A stretch of 64,000 bases of DNA from Prevotella sp. UBA4330 (GTDB lineage: Bacteria; Bacteroidota; Bacteroidia; Bacteroidales; Bacteroidaceae), in the NCBI GenBank assembly GCA_002394385.1, contig DGTS01000011.1, forward strand, positions 203,884-267,883, in the 5' to 3' direction. Position numbers and translations under genes: made by a program. How positions within the stretch are numbered: position 1 is the first letter of the stretch; every line of letters starts with the position of its first letter. Below, piece after piece: positions 23,544 through 32,820 of the stretch. Below the pieces are notes generated by a model. The model saw nothing but the letters and a program-made list of their open reading frames with translations. It had not been told where the DNA came from and ran no database searches.

Positions 23544-24560
23544 CTAAATAATATTCACCTCGGGGAATATTGCGATGCCGAACTTCTCCAGCACATCTTT
23601 CTTAATAGCCTCACAGAGTGCAACGACCTCCTGCCCAGTGGCTCCGCCACGATTGACGAGCACCAGTGCCTGCTTGTCGTGCACTCCTGCCCTACCAAGC
23701 GAACGTCCTTTCCATCCGCATTGGTCAATCATCCATCCTGCCGGAATCTTCTCCTTGCCGTCTGGCAGAGAATAGTGCGGCATGCCTGGATACTGCAGGG
23801 CAAGACTCTCATATTTCTCCTTGTCCACCACAGGGTTCATGAAGAAACTGCCCGCATTGCCCTGTACCTCGGGGTCGGGCAACTTATTGCGGCGAATGTC
23901 TATTATCGTCTGGCGCAACTGCTCCGCCGTGGGATTGCTTATGCCCTTTCGTTGCAGTTCGCTCTGTATGTTTCCGTATTCCGTATGAGGCTCATAGTCG
24001 CCCGTCTTCAGCCGGTATGTGACGTGAGTGATGAGATAGCGGTCTTTCCATTCACCCTTGAAACGACTCTGCCGATAAGCATATTGACAGTCGGCGGCAT
24101 CGATGACGACCACCTTTCCTGTTGCTATCTCCACTGCCTCGACGCTCACTATGAGGTCTTTCGCCTCTGCTCCGTAGGCACCTATGTTCTGAACGGCACT
24201 GGCACCCACATCACCCGGGATTAGCGACAGGTTCTCGGCTCCCCACATCTCGTGCTCAACGCAGTAGGCGACAACATCATCCCACTGCTCGCCCGAGCCG
24301 CAACATAGCATAGAGTCATCCTTACGCTCCATTCCCTTGACGGCAGAATGTACCACCGTTCCGCAGAAGTCGCGCGTGAGCAGAAGATTGCTACCGCCAC
24401 CTATAATAATATAAGGTGAGTCTATTGTTTGTAGGATTTGTGCCACTTGCTGCGCTTCCTCTACAGTGGAATACTCAAGGAAGCGGCTGCATCGTGCTTC
24501 TATGCCGAAGGTGTTGTGCTTCAGCAGACTATAGTCTCTGAGGTCTTTCATCTCTGTCAC
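23544..24560 (-). CDS. murB: UDP-N-acetylenolpyruvoylglucosamine reductase
   Basis: 338 aa. Makes UDP-MurNAc for peptidoglycan. It is the type I (E. coli-like) form: SLLKHNTFGIEARCSRFLEY, FAD-binding IIIGGGSNLLLTRDF, LSLIPGDVGASAVQNIGAYGAE, catalytic-serine region LPDPEVQGNAGSFFMNPVV, and the terminal FPEVN Glu. It overlaps the upstream DUF4348-like gene by 4 bases (ATGA), so the two are translationally linked. Confidence 0.95.
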   Translation of the reverse strand: MTEMKDLRDYSLLKHNTFGIEARCSRFLEYSTVEEAQQVAQILQTIDSPYIIIGGGSNLLLTRDFCGTVVHSAVKGMERKDDSMLCCGSGEQWDDVVAYCVEHEMWGAENLSLIPGDVGASAVQNIGAYGAEAKDLIVSVEAVEIATGKVVVIDAADCQYAYRQSRFKGEWKDRYLITHVTYRLKTGDYEPHTEYGNIQSELQRKGISNPTAEQLRQTIIDIRRNKLPDPEVQGNAGSFFMNPVVDKEKYESLALQYPGMPHYSLPDGKEKIPAGWMIDQCGWKGRSLGRAGVHDKQALVLVNRGGATGQEVVALCEAIKKDVLEKFGIAIFPEVNII

Positions 24561-25408
24561 TCAACAAGTTTCGTCAGTTTCCATTTTCCGCCAATGAGTC
24601 TGAACGTCATCTCCATCTCCTGACCGTTGGCAATGCCGCGCAAGCAGAAAATCTTCTCTGCTCCGCCAGGATACTTAGGACCATATATGATGTTATAAAT
24701 AAGTCCGCTAGGCATGTCTGTCGGCGCGAAGGCGAGCCATGTCTCGGGTGCTATCTCGCCCGTCATCGTGGCGAAATCGTCATCAGGATCGGGTCCTGTG
24801 AACTGCACGGGATTGTTAAGGCTTGCCATCTGGAACGTGGTGTCTTTTGCAAACTTGCCATAGAAATTGAGGAACGAGGCGTTTTGGTTTTGCCCAACGC
24901 TGCTGTTGACGATACTTGTCAGCATCCATTGTCCGTTTGTTCGGTCGAAGACGAACTGCTTCACCGCCTTGTTTCCAAGGTTTATCTTCTCTACTACCAC
25001 ATGATTCACCGCCGTGTCTTTCACCAGCGACATCTGCTTGCGGTTGTCAAAAATCAGCGTGTAGAATCCCTGCTCCATGAAGAAGTGCTCGGTCTTCCAC
25101 TGGTTGCGCTGCAACATGGTGGTTTTGTTGCCTGATATTACCGGAAGGGGGAACACTATGCGGGTGCGCTGCAGTTTGCTGTTGCCTGCAAAGTTGAAGA
25201 CAAAGTCGTCGAAGAGTTCGTCTGCAGTCTTCGGCATCGGTGTTTCCTCAATTATCGTCTCCATAGAGTCGAACGCCGTGGTGTCCTGTGACAAGGAGTC
25301 TTGCATAATGCTGTCCTGCACAGGTTTCTTGTCCGTGCAACTCGTTGTCTGCATCACCAGGAATGAGCAGAGGAAAGCAATAACCGCAAAAACAAAAGCC
25401 TTTTTCAT
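24557..25408 (-). CDS. DUF4348-like lipoprotein
   Basis: 283 aa. Signal peptide II (FAVIAFLCSFLVMQTTSC), then an acidic Ser/Asp-rich tether and a domain that looks like DUF4348 of Bacteroidales (TADELFDDFVFNFAGN..., FFMEQGFYTLIFDNRKQM, FDRTNGQWMLTSIV, LIYNIIYGPKYPGG, MEMTFRLIGGKWKLTKL). Function unknown. Its coupling to murB suggests a cell-wall or envelope role, by inference. Confidence 0.7.
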   Translation of the reverse strand: MKKAFVFAVIAFLCSFLVMQTTSCTDKKPVQDSIMQDSLSQDTTAFDSMETIIEETPMPKTADELFDDFVFNFAGNSKLQRTRIVFPLPVISGNKTTMLQRNQWKTEHFFMEQGFYTLIFDNRKQMSLVKDTAVNHVVVEKINLGNKAVKQFVFDRTNGQWMLTSIVNSSVGQNQNASFLNFYGKFAKDTTFQMASLNNPVQFTGPDPDDDFATMTGEIAPETWLAFAPTDMPSGLIYNIIYGPKYPGGAEKIFCLRGIANGQEMEMTFRLIGGKWKLTKLVE

Positions 25409-25537
25409 CTCTCTTTCTATGCCTAAAAATGCCCTTTATATATAAATGTATGGTTCGTCTTCTCTTTCCGCCTGCAAAGTTACGGAAAGTTGTGGGAAAT
25501 AGCAAACAAATAGTTTATTTTTATTGATGAATCATTG

Positions 25538-26965
25538 TCATTCCACATCAAGAATGATGCGCTTATAGGCAACAAGACGGAAGGGACCGCTATCGTGAAC
25601 CTCGCATACGATGTGGATGGTCTTTCCGCTAGCATCGCGAGGAACGGAGATTCTGACCGAAGAACCTTCGGTATGAGAAAGGTCAACGGGATGTGCATAT
25701 GTGCTTGCCTCCGGCTGTTGCCACCAAAGGAAGTCGAGATGGTCGCCATCAGGATCTGATGACTTTGAAGCATCAAGGAGGACATCGCTGCCCGCCGCCA
25801 CTTTGATGTGTATCGGCGAAGGACTATGTACTTTCCCTTGCATGCGACCCGACTTCGAGCGCACCACGACCACAGGGTTCTTGTTGCCCCTGCCTTCGCT
25901 TGCCCATTGCATGCGGGCGCAGAAGTCGTTCAGTTCGTCGGGATAGAAACGCTGCTTGTCGCCCTCGGTAATACTTTTCATCGGCTCCTGCCAACTGGTC
26001 CAGGCGTAAGTAAGAGAGTCGGCACAAAGCCCGAAGGCATGACATCCGCCCCACCCTGTCTGCGACGGGTCTTCAGGGTCGGACAAACCGTTAGGCATCA
26101 CATAAAGGAACGACGGCGTGTCACCCTCAACACCATATTTATACTTGGGATATATTCTGCCCAAAGCGCCGTGCCCCTGCACCTGCCGCTCGTACTGCTG
26201 CCAGTAGTCAACACCCAGTCCAACGTGGAGTTGCCACGTGCCTTCGTCCCAGATGAACTTCAAGTCGTCCTTGAACTCCTGAAGCATCCATCGGTGTGAA
26301 CTGTACGCGCGGTTCATGCGCATAGCGTAAACCATATCCTGGTCGGTAATGGTATAGATGCGGAACTTGTGCAGAAACGCCTTCAACTCCTCTGCTGTTC
26401 TTGTCTGCTTCACGCGCCAGATGGCCTGTGCCAACGTGTTGCCTCCACCCCATGCTGCCACCCATATAGGACGGTCATCATCCTCATCTGCCAGTCGTAT
26501 GAGGAAATCGCTGCCCTCAGAGTCGTTGCCCTCGCCTATGACGCCAATACCTGCCCTGTGACTTCCCGCCATCGTGCGGCTGTGGATGTACTCGGCGCTT
26601 GGCCAATAGCCCAGGCGTTGCTTCCCGTTCTCCTCCTTCAGCGGGAGGAAACTCTTCTGTGATGAACGCTGGCGCAGGTTATACACATCTATGGAATATG
26701 CATCCACAACTTTATCCAGGAACTTTGTCCACTCTTCAGGATAGGGGTCGCAGTTCCATCCCACGGTGGTCATGATGGCCTCTATCTCGAAGCAGTCGGC
26801 ATAACTCATCAAGCGCACCGCCGACTCCATGTCGTCGGGTTCCACATCGCAGTCGCCGATGTCTGTCAACACCACGAGACGCGGTTTCAGTTCTGCATTC
26901 TTCGTCTTAGCCGTAAGACCTGCCATAACCATCAGCATGGCAGACAACAGTATCACTCTTTTCAT
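25538..26965 (-). CDS. Secreted DUF1593 (nucleoside hydrolase-like) protein
   Basis: 475 aa from ATG 26965. Signal peptide MKRVILLSAMLMVMAGLTA. The N-terminal ~300 residues carry the DUF1593 signature LVVLTDIGDCDVEPDDMESAVRLM, a nucleoside-hydrolase-like Asp cluster, with ITDQDMVYAMRMN and GWGGCHAFGLCADS further on. The last ~110 residues are a beta-sandwich (GSDVLLDASKSSDPDGDHLDFLWWQQPE) of the PKD/cellulosome-dockerin-adjacent kind. Homologues sit in carbohydrate loci; the true substrate is not known. Upstream codons to 27013 are not needed. Confidence 0.82.
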   Translation of the reverse strand: MKRVILLSAMLMVMAGLTAKTKNAELKPRLVVLTDIGDCDVEPDDMESAVRLMSYADCFEIEAIMTTVGWNCDPYPEEWTKFLDKVVDAYSIDVYNLRQRSSQKSFLPLKEENGKQRLGYWPSAEYIHSRTMAGSHRAGIGVIGEGNDSEGSDFLIRLADEDDDRPIWVAAWGGGNTLAQAIWRVKQTRTAEELKAFLHKFRIYTITDQDMVYAMRMNRAYSSHRWMLQEFKDDLKFIWDEGTWQLHVGLGVDYWQQYERQVQGHGALGRIYPKYKYGVEGDTPSFLYVMPNGLSDPEDPSQTGWGGCHAFGLCADSLTYAWTSWQEPMKSITEGDKQRFYPDELNDFCARMQWASEGRGNKNPVVVVRSKSGRMQGKVHSPSPIHIKVAAGSDVLLDASKSSDPDGDHLDFLWWQQPEASTYAHPVDLSHTEGSSVRISVPRDASGKTIHIVCEVHDSGPFRLVAYKRIILDVE

Positions 26966-27092
26966 ACTCAGTTTTATTTTGGCACAAAGATATACAAAAC
27001 TACCAACATTCACGAATTAACATGCAGGAAATTAAAGACCGTATTTTTACAAATATCAGATTTCAATCCCAAAAGCCACCTTTCCCACGCCA

Positions 27093-27183
27093 AAGATATA
27101 CATATGACACTCTCAGAAGACACTTCTGACTCTCCGAAAGGTATACTTCTGACACCCCGAAAGGTATACATATGGAACACAGT
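27093..27183. repeat. ~22-bp-period imperfect tandem array
   Basis: Units starting AAGATATAC, AAGACACTT, AAGGTATACTT and AAGGTATACAT begin at 27093, 27117, 27138 and 27161 (24, 21 and 23 apart). Internal motifs TTCTGACACCCCGA and TTCTGACTCTCCGA repeat. It lies between the DUF1593 and CDF genes. Confidence 0.75.
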
Positions 27184-27261
27184 CAAGAGGGAGGAATGTA
27201 TAGTAGGGGGAGAAATAACAATTATCGCAACCACGAAAGGCTAAGTCTCTTCTGCGAGAAT

Positions 27262-28146
27262 CTACTTTACAGGCTCCATGTGAAGGGTGACGTGAGTGTT
27301 GTTGCCGAAGCGCTCCTTCAGTTTCCGCTCTATGGCAGAGGCACGTTCGTGAACGGTGTTCAGTGTCAGTTGACCGTCCATACGCACATGCGCCTCGATA
27401 GCGATGCGGTTGCCTATGCGGCGTGTGCGCAGGTTATGAGGCTGCTGCACGTCGTCGAACGAGAGGATAATCTGCTCTATCTCGCGCTCCGTCTCTGCCG
27501 GCAGCGAACTCTCGGTCAGTTCGCCCGTGCTCTGCTTCAGCAGTTCGTAAGCCACCTTCACAAGCATCAGTCCTACAACGACGGATGCCAGCGGGTCGAA
27601 AACTGCCCACCTTCGCCCAAAAAAGATTGCAAGGCCAATGCCCAGTGCCGCTCCTATCGACGATAGAGCATCGCTACGATGATGCCAGGCGTTGGCAATC
27701 ATCACCTTCGAGTCAAGTTGCCTACCCCTGCGCACCGTGTATTGATAAAGCAACTCTTTGATGACTATGGATAGCAGAGCCGCCCATAAGGCTATCCAGC
27801 CAGGCGACTCCAGTTGTGCACCACCCCACCAGTCGATGAGTTTCATTACTCCCGTCACCACGATGCCTGCCGCAGCAGCCACCAAAGCCAAACCGATGAG
27901 GAACGTGGCAATAGTCTCGAACTTGCCGTGACCATAGTCGTGCGACTCGTCCTGCGGCTTGGCGCTGATGCTCACAAACACCAGCACGAAGATGTCGGTA
28001 AGGAAGTCGGAAAGCGAATGCACGGCATCGGCAATCATCGCCGAACTGTTGCCAGCCACTCCTGCGACAAACTTAAACATGAGCAGAGCCGCATTGCCCG
28101 CGCTACCCACCAATGTCACCTTATATATTTCCTTTTCTCTCGTCAT
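27262..28146 (-). CDS. Cation diffusion facilitator (CDF) transporter
   Basis: 294 aa from ATG 28146 (a GTG four codons up is an alternative). Exports divalent metals such as Zn2+, Fe2+ or Mn2+ against protons. Six transmembrane helices: the first at KVTLVGSAGNAALLMFKFVAGVAG, then helix II with the metal-site AVHSLSDFLTDIFVLV (H-x3-D) and helix V with AWHHRSDALSSIG (H-x3-D). Cytoplasmic C-terminal domain ends with EAHVRMDG. Metal specificity cannot be read safely. Confidence 0.92.
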   Translation of the reverse strand: MTREKEIYKVTLVGSAGNAALLMFKFVAGVAGNSSAMIADAVHSLSDFLTDIFVLVFVSISAKPQDESHDYGHGKFETIATFLIGLALVAAAAGIVVTGVMKLIDWWGGAQLESPGWIALWAALLSIVIKELLYQYTVRRGRQLDSKVMIANAWHHRSDALSSIGAALGIGLAIFFGRRWAVFDPLASVVVGLMLVKVAYELLKQSTGELTESSLPAETEREIEQIILSFDDVQQPHNLRTRRIGNRIAIEAHVRMDGQLTLNTVHERASAIERKLKERFGNNTHVTLHMEPVK

Positions 28147-28242
28147 GCGATAATACACATAATCCGCTATTCGGGTGCAAAGGTAATGCTTTTTCTGAAT
28201 TATCGTATCTTTTATAGCAGAATCGTGAAGAACATTTTGTTA

Positions 28243-28274
28243 TTTGGCAGATTCGTTTTCTATTTGTATTTTTG
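28243..28274 (+). promoter_or_regulatory. Bacteroidetes promoter for the DUF6249-sigma operon
   Basis: TTTG (28243-28246), 20 bases, TATTTTTG (28267-28274). A leader of about 120 bases follows before the first ATG. Confidence 0.75.
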
Positions 28275-28401
28275 CAAATTCTTTATGACATGTGACGAAA
28301 ACGTTTCCCTGTTGATGTCACCTTTTGCCATGCGGAACTGTTATTTAAGTGAATCAGTTCACGAAACAACAATTTTAACAAACAAAAAACAAGAAATAAT
28401 T

Positions 28402-28854
28402 ATGAGTGTTATTGATGATTTAGTCGGTCTTTTAGTACCTATTGCATGCGGATGCATTCTCCCGATTGTTGCCATTTGGCTGGGTGTCCGCCGAAAGATG
28501 AACGAGACGAACAAGCGTACCGAAATTGTATTGGCGGCTATCGAGAAGAACCCCGATATGGACATCGAGGAACTGATGAAGAAGATTACGCCAAAGCCGT
28601 TGCTACTGAAAGAGAAACTGCTTAAGAAACTGCATTGGGGATGTCTCACCTTGCTGCTCGGCATAGGAATGCTTGGTGGTGAATTATATCTCAAATTGTC
28701 TACCAATAGTTCGAGTCCTATGGGCATTGCAGGTATTGTGTTGGTTGCCGTAGGCATAGCATGCCTCACCAGTTATCATGTTGGCAAAAAGATGCTCGCC
28801 AAGGAAATTGAGGCAGAAGAACAACAACTGATAGCACGGGCAGAAAGCAGGTGA
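28402..28854 (+). CDS. DUF6249-type membrane protein
   Basis: 150 aa. Transmembrane helix at residues ~8-28 (LLVPIACGCILPIVAIWLGV), a cytoplasmic helical part (NETNKRTEIVLAAIEKNPDMDIEELMKKI), and two more helices (LTLLLGIGMLGGELYL, GIAGIVLVAVGIACLTSYHVG). This is the usual first gene of a Bacteroidales cassette with an ECF sigma factor. It overlaps the sigma gene by four bases (GTGA). It is probably a sensor or anti-sigma partner, by inference. Confidence 0.75.
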   Translation: MSVIDDLVGLLVPIACGCILPIVAIWLGVRRKMNETNKRTEIVLAAIEKNPDMDIEELMKKITPKPLLLKEKLLKKLHWGCLTLLLGIGMLGGELYLKLSTNSSSPMGIAGIVLVAVGIACLTSYHVGKKMLAKEIEAEEQQLIARAESR

Positions 28855-29333
28855 CACGCGGAGTATTCATAGAGCATGTTGAGCGTGAGCAGGAGGCACT
28901 TCGCGGCTTCTTGCTCGCACTCTGTTGTGGCAACAAGAGCGAATCAGACGATCTGGCACAAGACTCGCTGGTGAAGGCATACCTATCGTCGGCTGGCTAT
29001 CAGGACAAGGGACGCTTCCGCTCGTGGCTCTTCAAGATTGCCTACAACACGTTCCTCAACCACAAGGCCAGCCTTCGCACTACAGAAAATATCGAGGAGG
29101 CACGGATGCTCACGAGCAGCAACGCCGCCGACAGCAGTTTCGAGCACCAGAGCCTCTACCTTGCCCTGCGCACTCTGCCGCCAAAGGAACGCTCGGCCGT
29201 CACACTATTCTATCTCAACGGCTACAGCATTAAAGAGATTGCCGCGATTACCGACACCTCGGAAGATGCCGTAAAGAAGCAACTTTCACGAGGGCGTGAC
29301 AAACTGAGGAAAGAATTGACAATTGATAACTGA
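28851..29333 (+). CDS. ECF-type RNA polymerase sigma factor
   Basis: 160 aa. Region 2: LRGFLLALCCGNKSESDDLAQDSLVKAYLS and FRSWLFKIAYNTFLNH. Region 4: LRTLPPKERSAVTLFYLNGYSIKEIAAITDTSEDAVKKQLSRGR with its helix-turn-helix. Starts with GTG inside the end of the DUF6249 gene, giving translational coupling. No classical anti-sigma of the FecR type is present. Confidence 0.9.
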   Translation: MTRGVFIEHVEREQEALRGFLLALCCGNKSESDDLAQDSLVKAYLSSAGYQDKGRFRSWLFKIAYNTFLNHKASLRTTENIEEARMLTSSNAADSSFEHQSLYLALRTLPPKERSAVTLFYLNGYSIKEIAAITDTSEDAVKKQLSRGRDKLRKELTIDN

Positions 29334-29339
29334 CAGAAA

Positions 29340-29762
29340 ATGATAAAGGATAAAACACTTGAGGAACTGTTCCTCGCCCAGAAGCCGAAGTTTGACGACA
29401 AGGCCGACTTCATGGCAAGCCTCACCAAGCGTCTCGATGCCGTGGAGTACGTCAAGCAGCATCAGGAGGCAACCATCTGCCGTTACAAGATGGCAATAGC
29501 GGCGGCCTTTGTAGTGGGCATCATCAGCGGTGCCGTGACCATTGCGGTTCTTCTTTCAACACCCTCCAACGTTCCTTTGTTCACCTTTAAAGTGCAAGCA
29601 GGGTGGCTGCTATGGTTCATAGACAATTCACGTATCATTGCCGCTACGGCTCTCGCCCTGATAATGAGCCTCGGCATCATCAGCGTTTTCAATAACGTGC
29701 AAGAGATAATGAGTATGCGCACACATATAAAAGATAGTGCATTTAACGCAAAAAATGAATAA
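29340..29762 (+). CDS. Membrane protein of the sigma cassette (possible anti-sigma)
   Basis: 140 aa. A cytoplasmic N-terminal part (KTLEELFLAQKPKFDDKADFMASLTKRLDAVEYVKQHQE) resembles the short anti-sigma domains that occur in this position; then transmembrane helices at MAIAAAFVVGIISGAVTIAVLL and IIAATALALIMSLGIISVF. It starts 6 bases after the sigma gene. That it inhibits the sigma factor is inferred only from position and layout. Confidence 0.65.
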   Translation: MIKDKTLEELFLAQKPKFDDKADFMASLTKRLDAVEYVKQHQEATICRYKMAIAAAFVVGIISGAVTIAVLLSTPSNVPLFTFKVQAGWLLWFIDNSRIIAATALALIMSLGIISVFNNVQEIMSMRTHIKDSAFNAKNE

Positions 29763-29767
29763 ATTCT

Positions 29768-29798
29768 TTTGTTTTGCACTCAACTTTCAGTATCTTTG
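29768..29798 (+). promoter_or_regulatory. Bacteroidetes promoter for pheS
   Basis: TTTG (29768-29771), 19 bases, TATCTTTG (29791-29798), 26 bases before the pheS ATG. It overlaps the end of the sigma cassette. Confidence 0.8.
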
Positions 29799-29824
29799 CA
29801 CCCCGAATAAGGTTACTTAAGGAA

Positions 29825-30862
29825 ATGATACTTGAAAGAATTGAACAACTTCTGAAAGAAGTGAACGGCCTGACGGCCTCAAAAGCAGACGAGATAGAGG
29901 CTCTCAGACTGAAATATCTCAGTAAGAAGGGTGAGATAAACGCCCTGATGGCGGACTTCCGCAACGTTGCCCCAGAGCAGAAAAAGGCTGTGGGAATGAA
30001 AATCAACGAACTCAAGCAGGCTGCAATCGACAAGATTAACGCCCTGCGCGAGCAGACAGCGGCTAAGGAGGAGGCCAACGACGACCTCGACCTGACGCGC
30101 ACCGCCTACCCTATTCCATTAGGAACACGCCACCCGCTGACCATCGTCGAGAACGAGATTATCGACATCTTCTCGCGCATGGGATTCGTACTGGCCGATG
30201 GACCGGAAGTGGAGGACGACCTGCACGTGTTCACCAAGATGAACTTCGCTGCCGACCATCCTGCACGCGACATGCAGGACACCTTCTTCGTGGAGACAAA
30301 TCCCAACGACGTTACGAAGAACATCATCCTGCGCTCGCACACCTCATCGGTGCAGGCACGCGTGATGGAGACACAACAGCCTCCTATCCGCGTCATCTGT
30401 CCTGGTCGCGTTTACCGCAACGAGGCAATCACGGCTCGCGCACACTGCTTCTTCCATCAGGTGGAAGGACTCTACATCGACAAGAACGTGTCGTTCACCG
30501 ACCTCAAGCAAGTGCTTCTCTCGTTTGCACGCGAGATGTTCGGAGCCGACACCAAGATACGTCTGCGCCCGAGTTACTTCCCGTTCACCGAGCCAAGTGC
30601 CGAGATGGACATATCGTGCCACATCTGCGGTGGCGTGGGTTGCGGTTTCTGCAAGCACACCGGATGGGTTGAGATTCTCGGTTGCGGCATGGTTGACCCC
30701 AACGTTCTTGAACTTTGCGGCATCGACAGCAAGGTGTATAGCGGCTATGCTTTCGGTCTTGGCGTTGAGCGCATCACCAACCTGAAATATCAGGTGAGCG
30801 ACCTGCGCATGTTCTCCGAGAACGACACCCGCTTCCTCCGCGAGTTCGAGGCAGCATACTAA
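29825..30862 (+). CDS. pheS: Phenylalanine-tRNA ligase, alpha subunit
   Basis: 345 aa, full length. N-terminal tRNA-binding coiled coil (LEALRLKYLSKKGEINALMADF-like), then the class II core: ENEIIDIFSRMGF, HTSSVQARVM, FHQVEGLYID, GVGCGFCKHTGWVEILGCGMV and FGLGVERITNLKY. pheT is not adjacent. ATG 29825 was chosen because the upstream in-frame codons include the promoter. Confidence 0.95.
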   Translation: MILERIEQLLKEVNGLTASKADEIEALRLKYLSKKGEINALMADFRNVAPEQKKAVGMKINELKQAAIDKINALREQTAAKEEANDDLDLTRTAYPIPLGTRHPLTIVENEIIDIFSRMGFVLADGPEVEDDLHVFTKMNFAADHPARDMQDTFFVETNPNDVTKNIILRSHTSSVQARVMETQQPPIRVICPGRVYRNEAITARAHCFFHQVEGLYIDKNVSFTDLKQVLLSFAREMFGADTKIRLRPSYFPFTEPSAEMDISCHICGGVGCGFCKHTGWVEILGCGMVDPNVLELCGIDSKVYSGYAFGLGVERITNLKYQVSDLRMFSENDTRFLREFEAAY

Positions 30863-30871
30863 GCATTCACC

Positions 30872-30980
30872 GAAAATGGAGAGTGACGAATGTAGAATTA
30901 TGATTACCTCTCAAGAACAGGCCCAAGGGCATGTCTTACGGTCGTAATCATAATTCTACATTCTGCGTTTTCCACTCTTC
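30872..30980. repeat. Twin-arm inverted repeat (TGTAGAATT type, second copy)
   Basis: GAATGTAGAATTATGATTA (30888-30906) and TAATCATAATTCTACATTC (30945-30963) are exact reverse complements of 19 bases; the outer parts AAAATGGAGAGTG and CACTCTTC-type sequence extend the stem. Loop of 38 bases. Between pheS and umuD. Confidence 0.88.
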
Positions 30981-31039
30981 ATGAAGTCCGATTGCAACTC
31001 TACGTCCTAAACTCTAACCTCTCCGCTCCAAACAATTCG

Positions 31040-31474
31040 ATGAAACTGAAACTCTTTAAGGCAAAAACCGACTCGCGTGTGCCCATACCCTACGCCACAA
31101 GCGAGGTGAAGGCAGGGTTCCCCTCGCCTGCACAGGACTATATGTCTGAGGAGATTGACCTTAACATCGAACTGATACACAACCGCGAAGCGACATTCTA
31201 CGTCCGCGTGTCGGGCGACTCTATGACCGACGCGGGCATCTTTGACGGCGACCTCGCGGTGGTTGACAAGTCGCTGGAAGCCTCTGATGGCGATTTTGTC
31301 ATTGCCTTCATTGACGGCGACTTCACCATAAAACAGTTCCAGCGCGACACCGACGGGCAGCGCGGATGGCTTGTCCCATGGAACAAACGTTATCCGCGCA
31401 TCGAGGTGAACGCCAGCAACCAGTTTGTCATCTGGGGTGTGGTGACATACGTCATACATGCCCTGAAACGCTAA
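31040..31474 (+). CDS. umuD: UmuD-like S24 peptidase (SOS mutagenesis)
   Basis: 144 aa. Self-cleaving partner of DNA polymerase V. The Ala25-Gly26 cleavage site, Ser61 in GDSMTDAG and Lys98 in DFTIKQF agree closely with E. coli UmuD (Cys24-Gly25, Ser60, Lys97). It is followed by umuC after 7 bases, forming an umuDC operon. No LexA box was recognised upstream. Confidence 0.93.
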   Translation: MKLKLFKAKTDSRVPIPYATSEVKAGFPSPAQDYMSEEIDLNIELIHNREATFYVRVSGDSMTDAGIFDGDLAVVDKSLEASDGDFVIAFIDGDFTIKQFQRDTDGQRGWLVPWNKRYPRIEVNASNQFVIWGVVTYVIHALKR

Positions 31475-31481
31475 AAATCCT

Positions 31482-32786
31482 ATGACTCTCTTCGGTCTTG
31501 CCGACTGTAACAACTTCTATTGCTCCTGCGAGAGGGTGTTCCACCCCGAACTGCAAGGCAAACCAGTGGTCGTGTTGTCAAACAACGACGGCTGCGTGAT
31601 AGCACGCTCGGAAGAAAGCAAGCGGCTGGGACTTAAGATGGGCGACCCGTTCTATCAGGTGCGCGACATTCTGGAAACCAATAACGTGGCGGTGTTCAGC
31701 AGCAACTACACCCTGTATGGCTCGCTCTCGAAACGCATAATGTCCATTCTCTCGCGCTATACGCCACGTCTCGACATCTACAGCATCGACGAGGCGTTCC
31801 TCGACCTTTCTGACATGGGAAGCGCGGAAGAAATGAAGTCTTACGGCGAACGCATCTCACACGAGATTAAAAACTCCGTCGGCATTCCCGTGTCCATAGG
31901 CATCGCACCGACGAAAACACTCGCAAAGATTGGCTCAAAATATGCCAAGAAATACGCGGGATATAAAGGCTGCTGCCTCATCGACACCGACGAGCGGCGG
32001 CAGAAGGCACTAAGCATGTTCGAGATTGGTGACGTTTGGGGCATCGGCAGGAAATTGACAAAACGCCTCAACAACGAAGGCATCGTCACGGCAGCCGACT
32101 TCGCCGCGAAAAGCGAGCGCTGGGTGAAGAGCCGCTTCAACGTAACCACACTGCGCACATGGAAAGAACTGAACGGCATCAGTTGCATCAGCGTTGACGA
32201 ACTGCCACAGAAACAGTCGATATGCACCAGCCGCAGTTTTGCCGACCAGGGCATCAGCGACCGCGGAATACTGGAAGAGGCGGTGGCAAACTTCGCCTCG
32301 CGATGTGCCGAGAAACTGCGCCTGCAACGCTCGGTGTGCCAGAGCATCACGGTGTTCGCGCATACCAGCATGTTCCGCGACGATGTTCCGCGCAACTTCA
32401 TCAACAACTCGATGACGCTGCCCATAGCAACACAGTCGCAGGCAGAGATTGTTGGAGCGGCGCTGCAGGTGCTGCGCTCGTGCCTACCAACGGCAGACAG
32501 CGAACGCGCCGACCGCCCCTCAACCACTTACCTGTATAAGAAAGCGGGCGTAATACTGTGGAATATCTCGCCCGAACGCCCGTTCCAGCAGGACTTCTTT
32601 GACACCATAGACCGCGAAAAGCAGAAAAAACTGACCGAGGCCATCGACCAGATAAACCGCAAGGGAGGGCACAACCTCGTGCGACTTGCCGTTCAGGGCA
32701 CCGACAGGCGTTTCGAACTGAAGCGCGAGTACATTTCTCACAACTACACCACCGACATCAACGACATACTGAGAGTAAAGGTATGA
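31482..32786 (+). CDS. umuC: Y-family DNA polymerase UmuC
   Basis: 434 aa. Translesion polymerase subunit. ALADCNNFYCSCERVF-type palm start (here FGLADCNNFYCSCER), PVVVLSNNDGCVIARS, DIYSIDEAFLDLS with catalytic Asp-Glu, GIAPTKTLAKIGSKYAKK, and a helix-hairpin-helix thumb (FEIGDVWGIGRKLTKRLN). The C-terminal region includes the DUF4113-type end with YLYKKAGVILWNI. Full length. Confidence 0.95.
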   Translation: MTLFGLADCNNFYCSCERVFHPELQGKPVVVLSNNDGCVIARSEESKRLGLKMGDPFYQVRDILETNNVAVFSSNYTLYGSLSKRIMSILSRYTPRLDIYSIDEAFLDLSDMGSAEEMKSYGERISHEIKNSVGIPVSIGIAPTKTLAKIGSKYAKKYAGYKGCCLIDTDERRQKALSMFEIGDVWGIGRKLTKRLNNEGIVTAADFAAKSERWVKSRFNVTTLRTWKELNGISCISVDELPQKQSICTSRSFADQGISDRGILEEAVANFASRCAEKLRLQRSVCQSITVFAHTSMFRDDVPRNFINNSMTLPIATQSQAEIVGAALQVLRSCLPTADSERADRPSTTYLYKKAGVILWNISPERPFQQDFFDTIDREKQKKLTEAIDQINRKGGHNLVRLAVQGTDRRFELKREYISHNYTTDINDILRVKV

Positions 32787-32820
32787 CCATAACACCAACC
32801 ATCGCAACAGGCAGAAAAGA

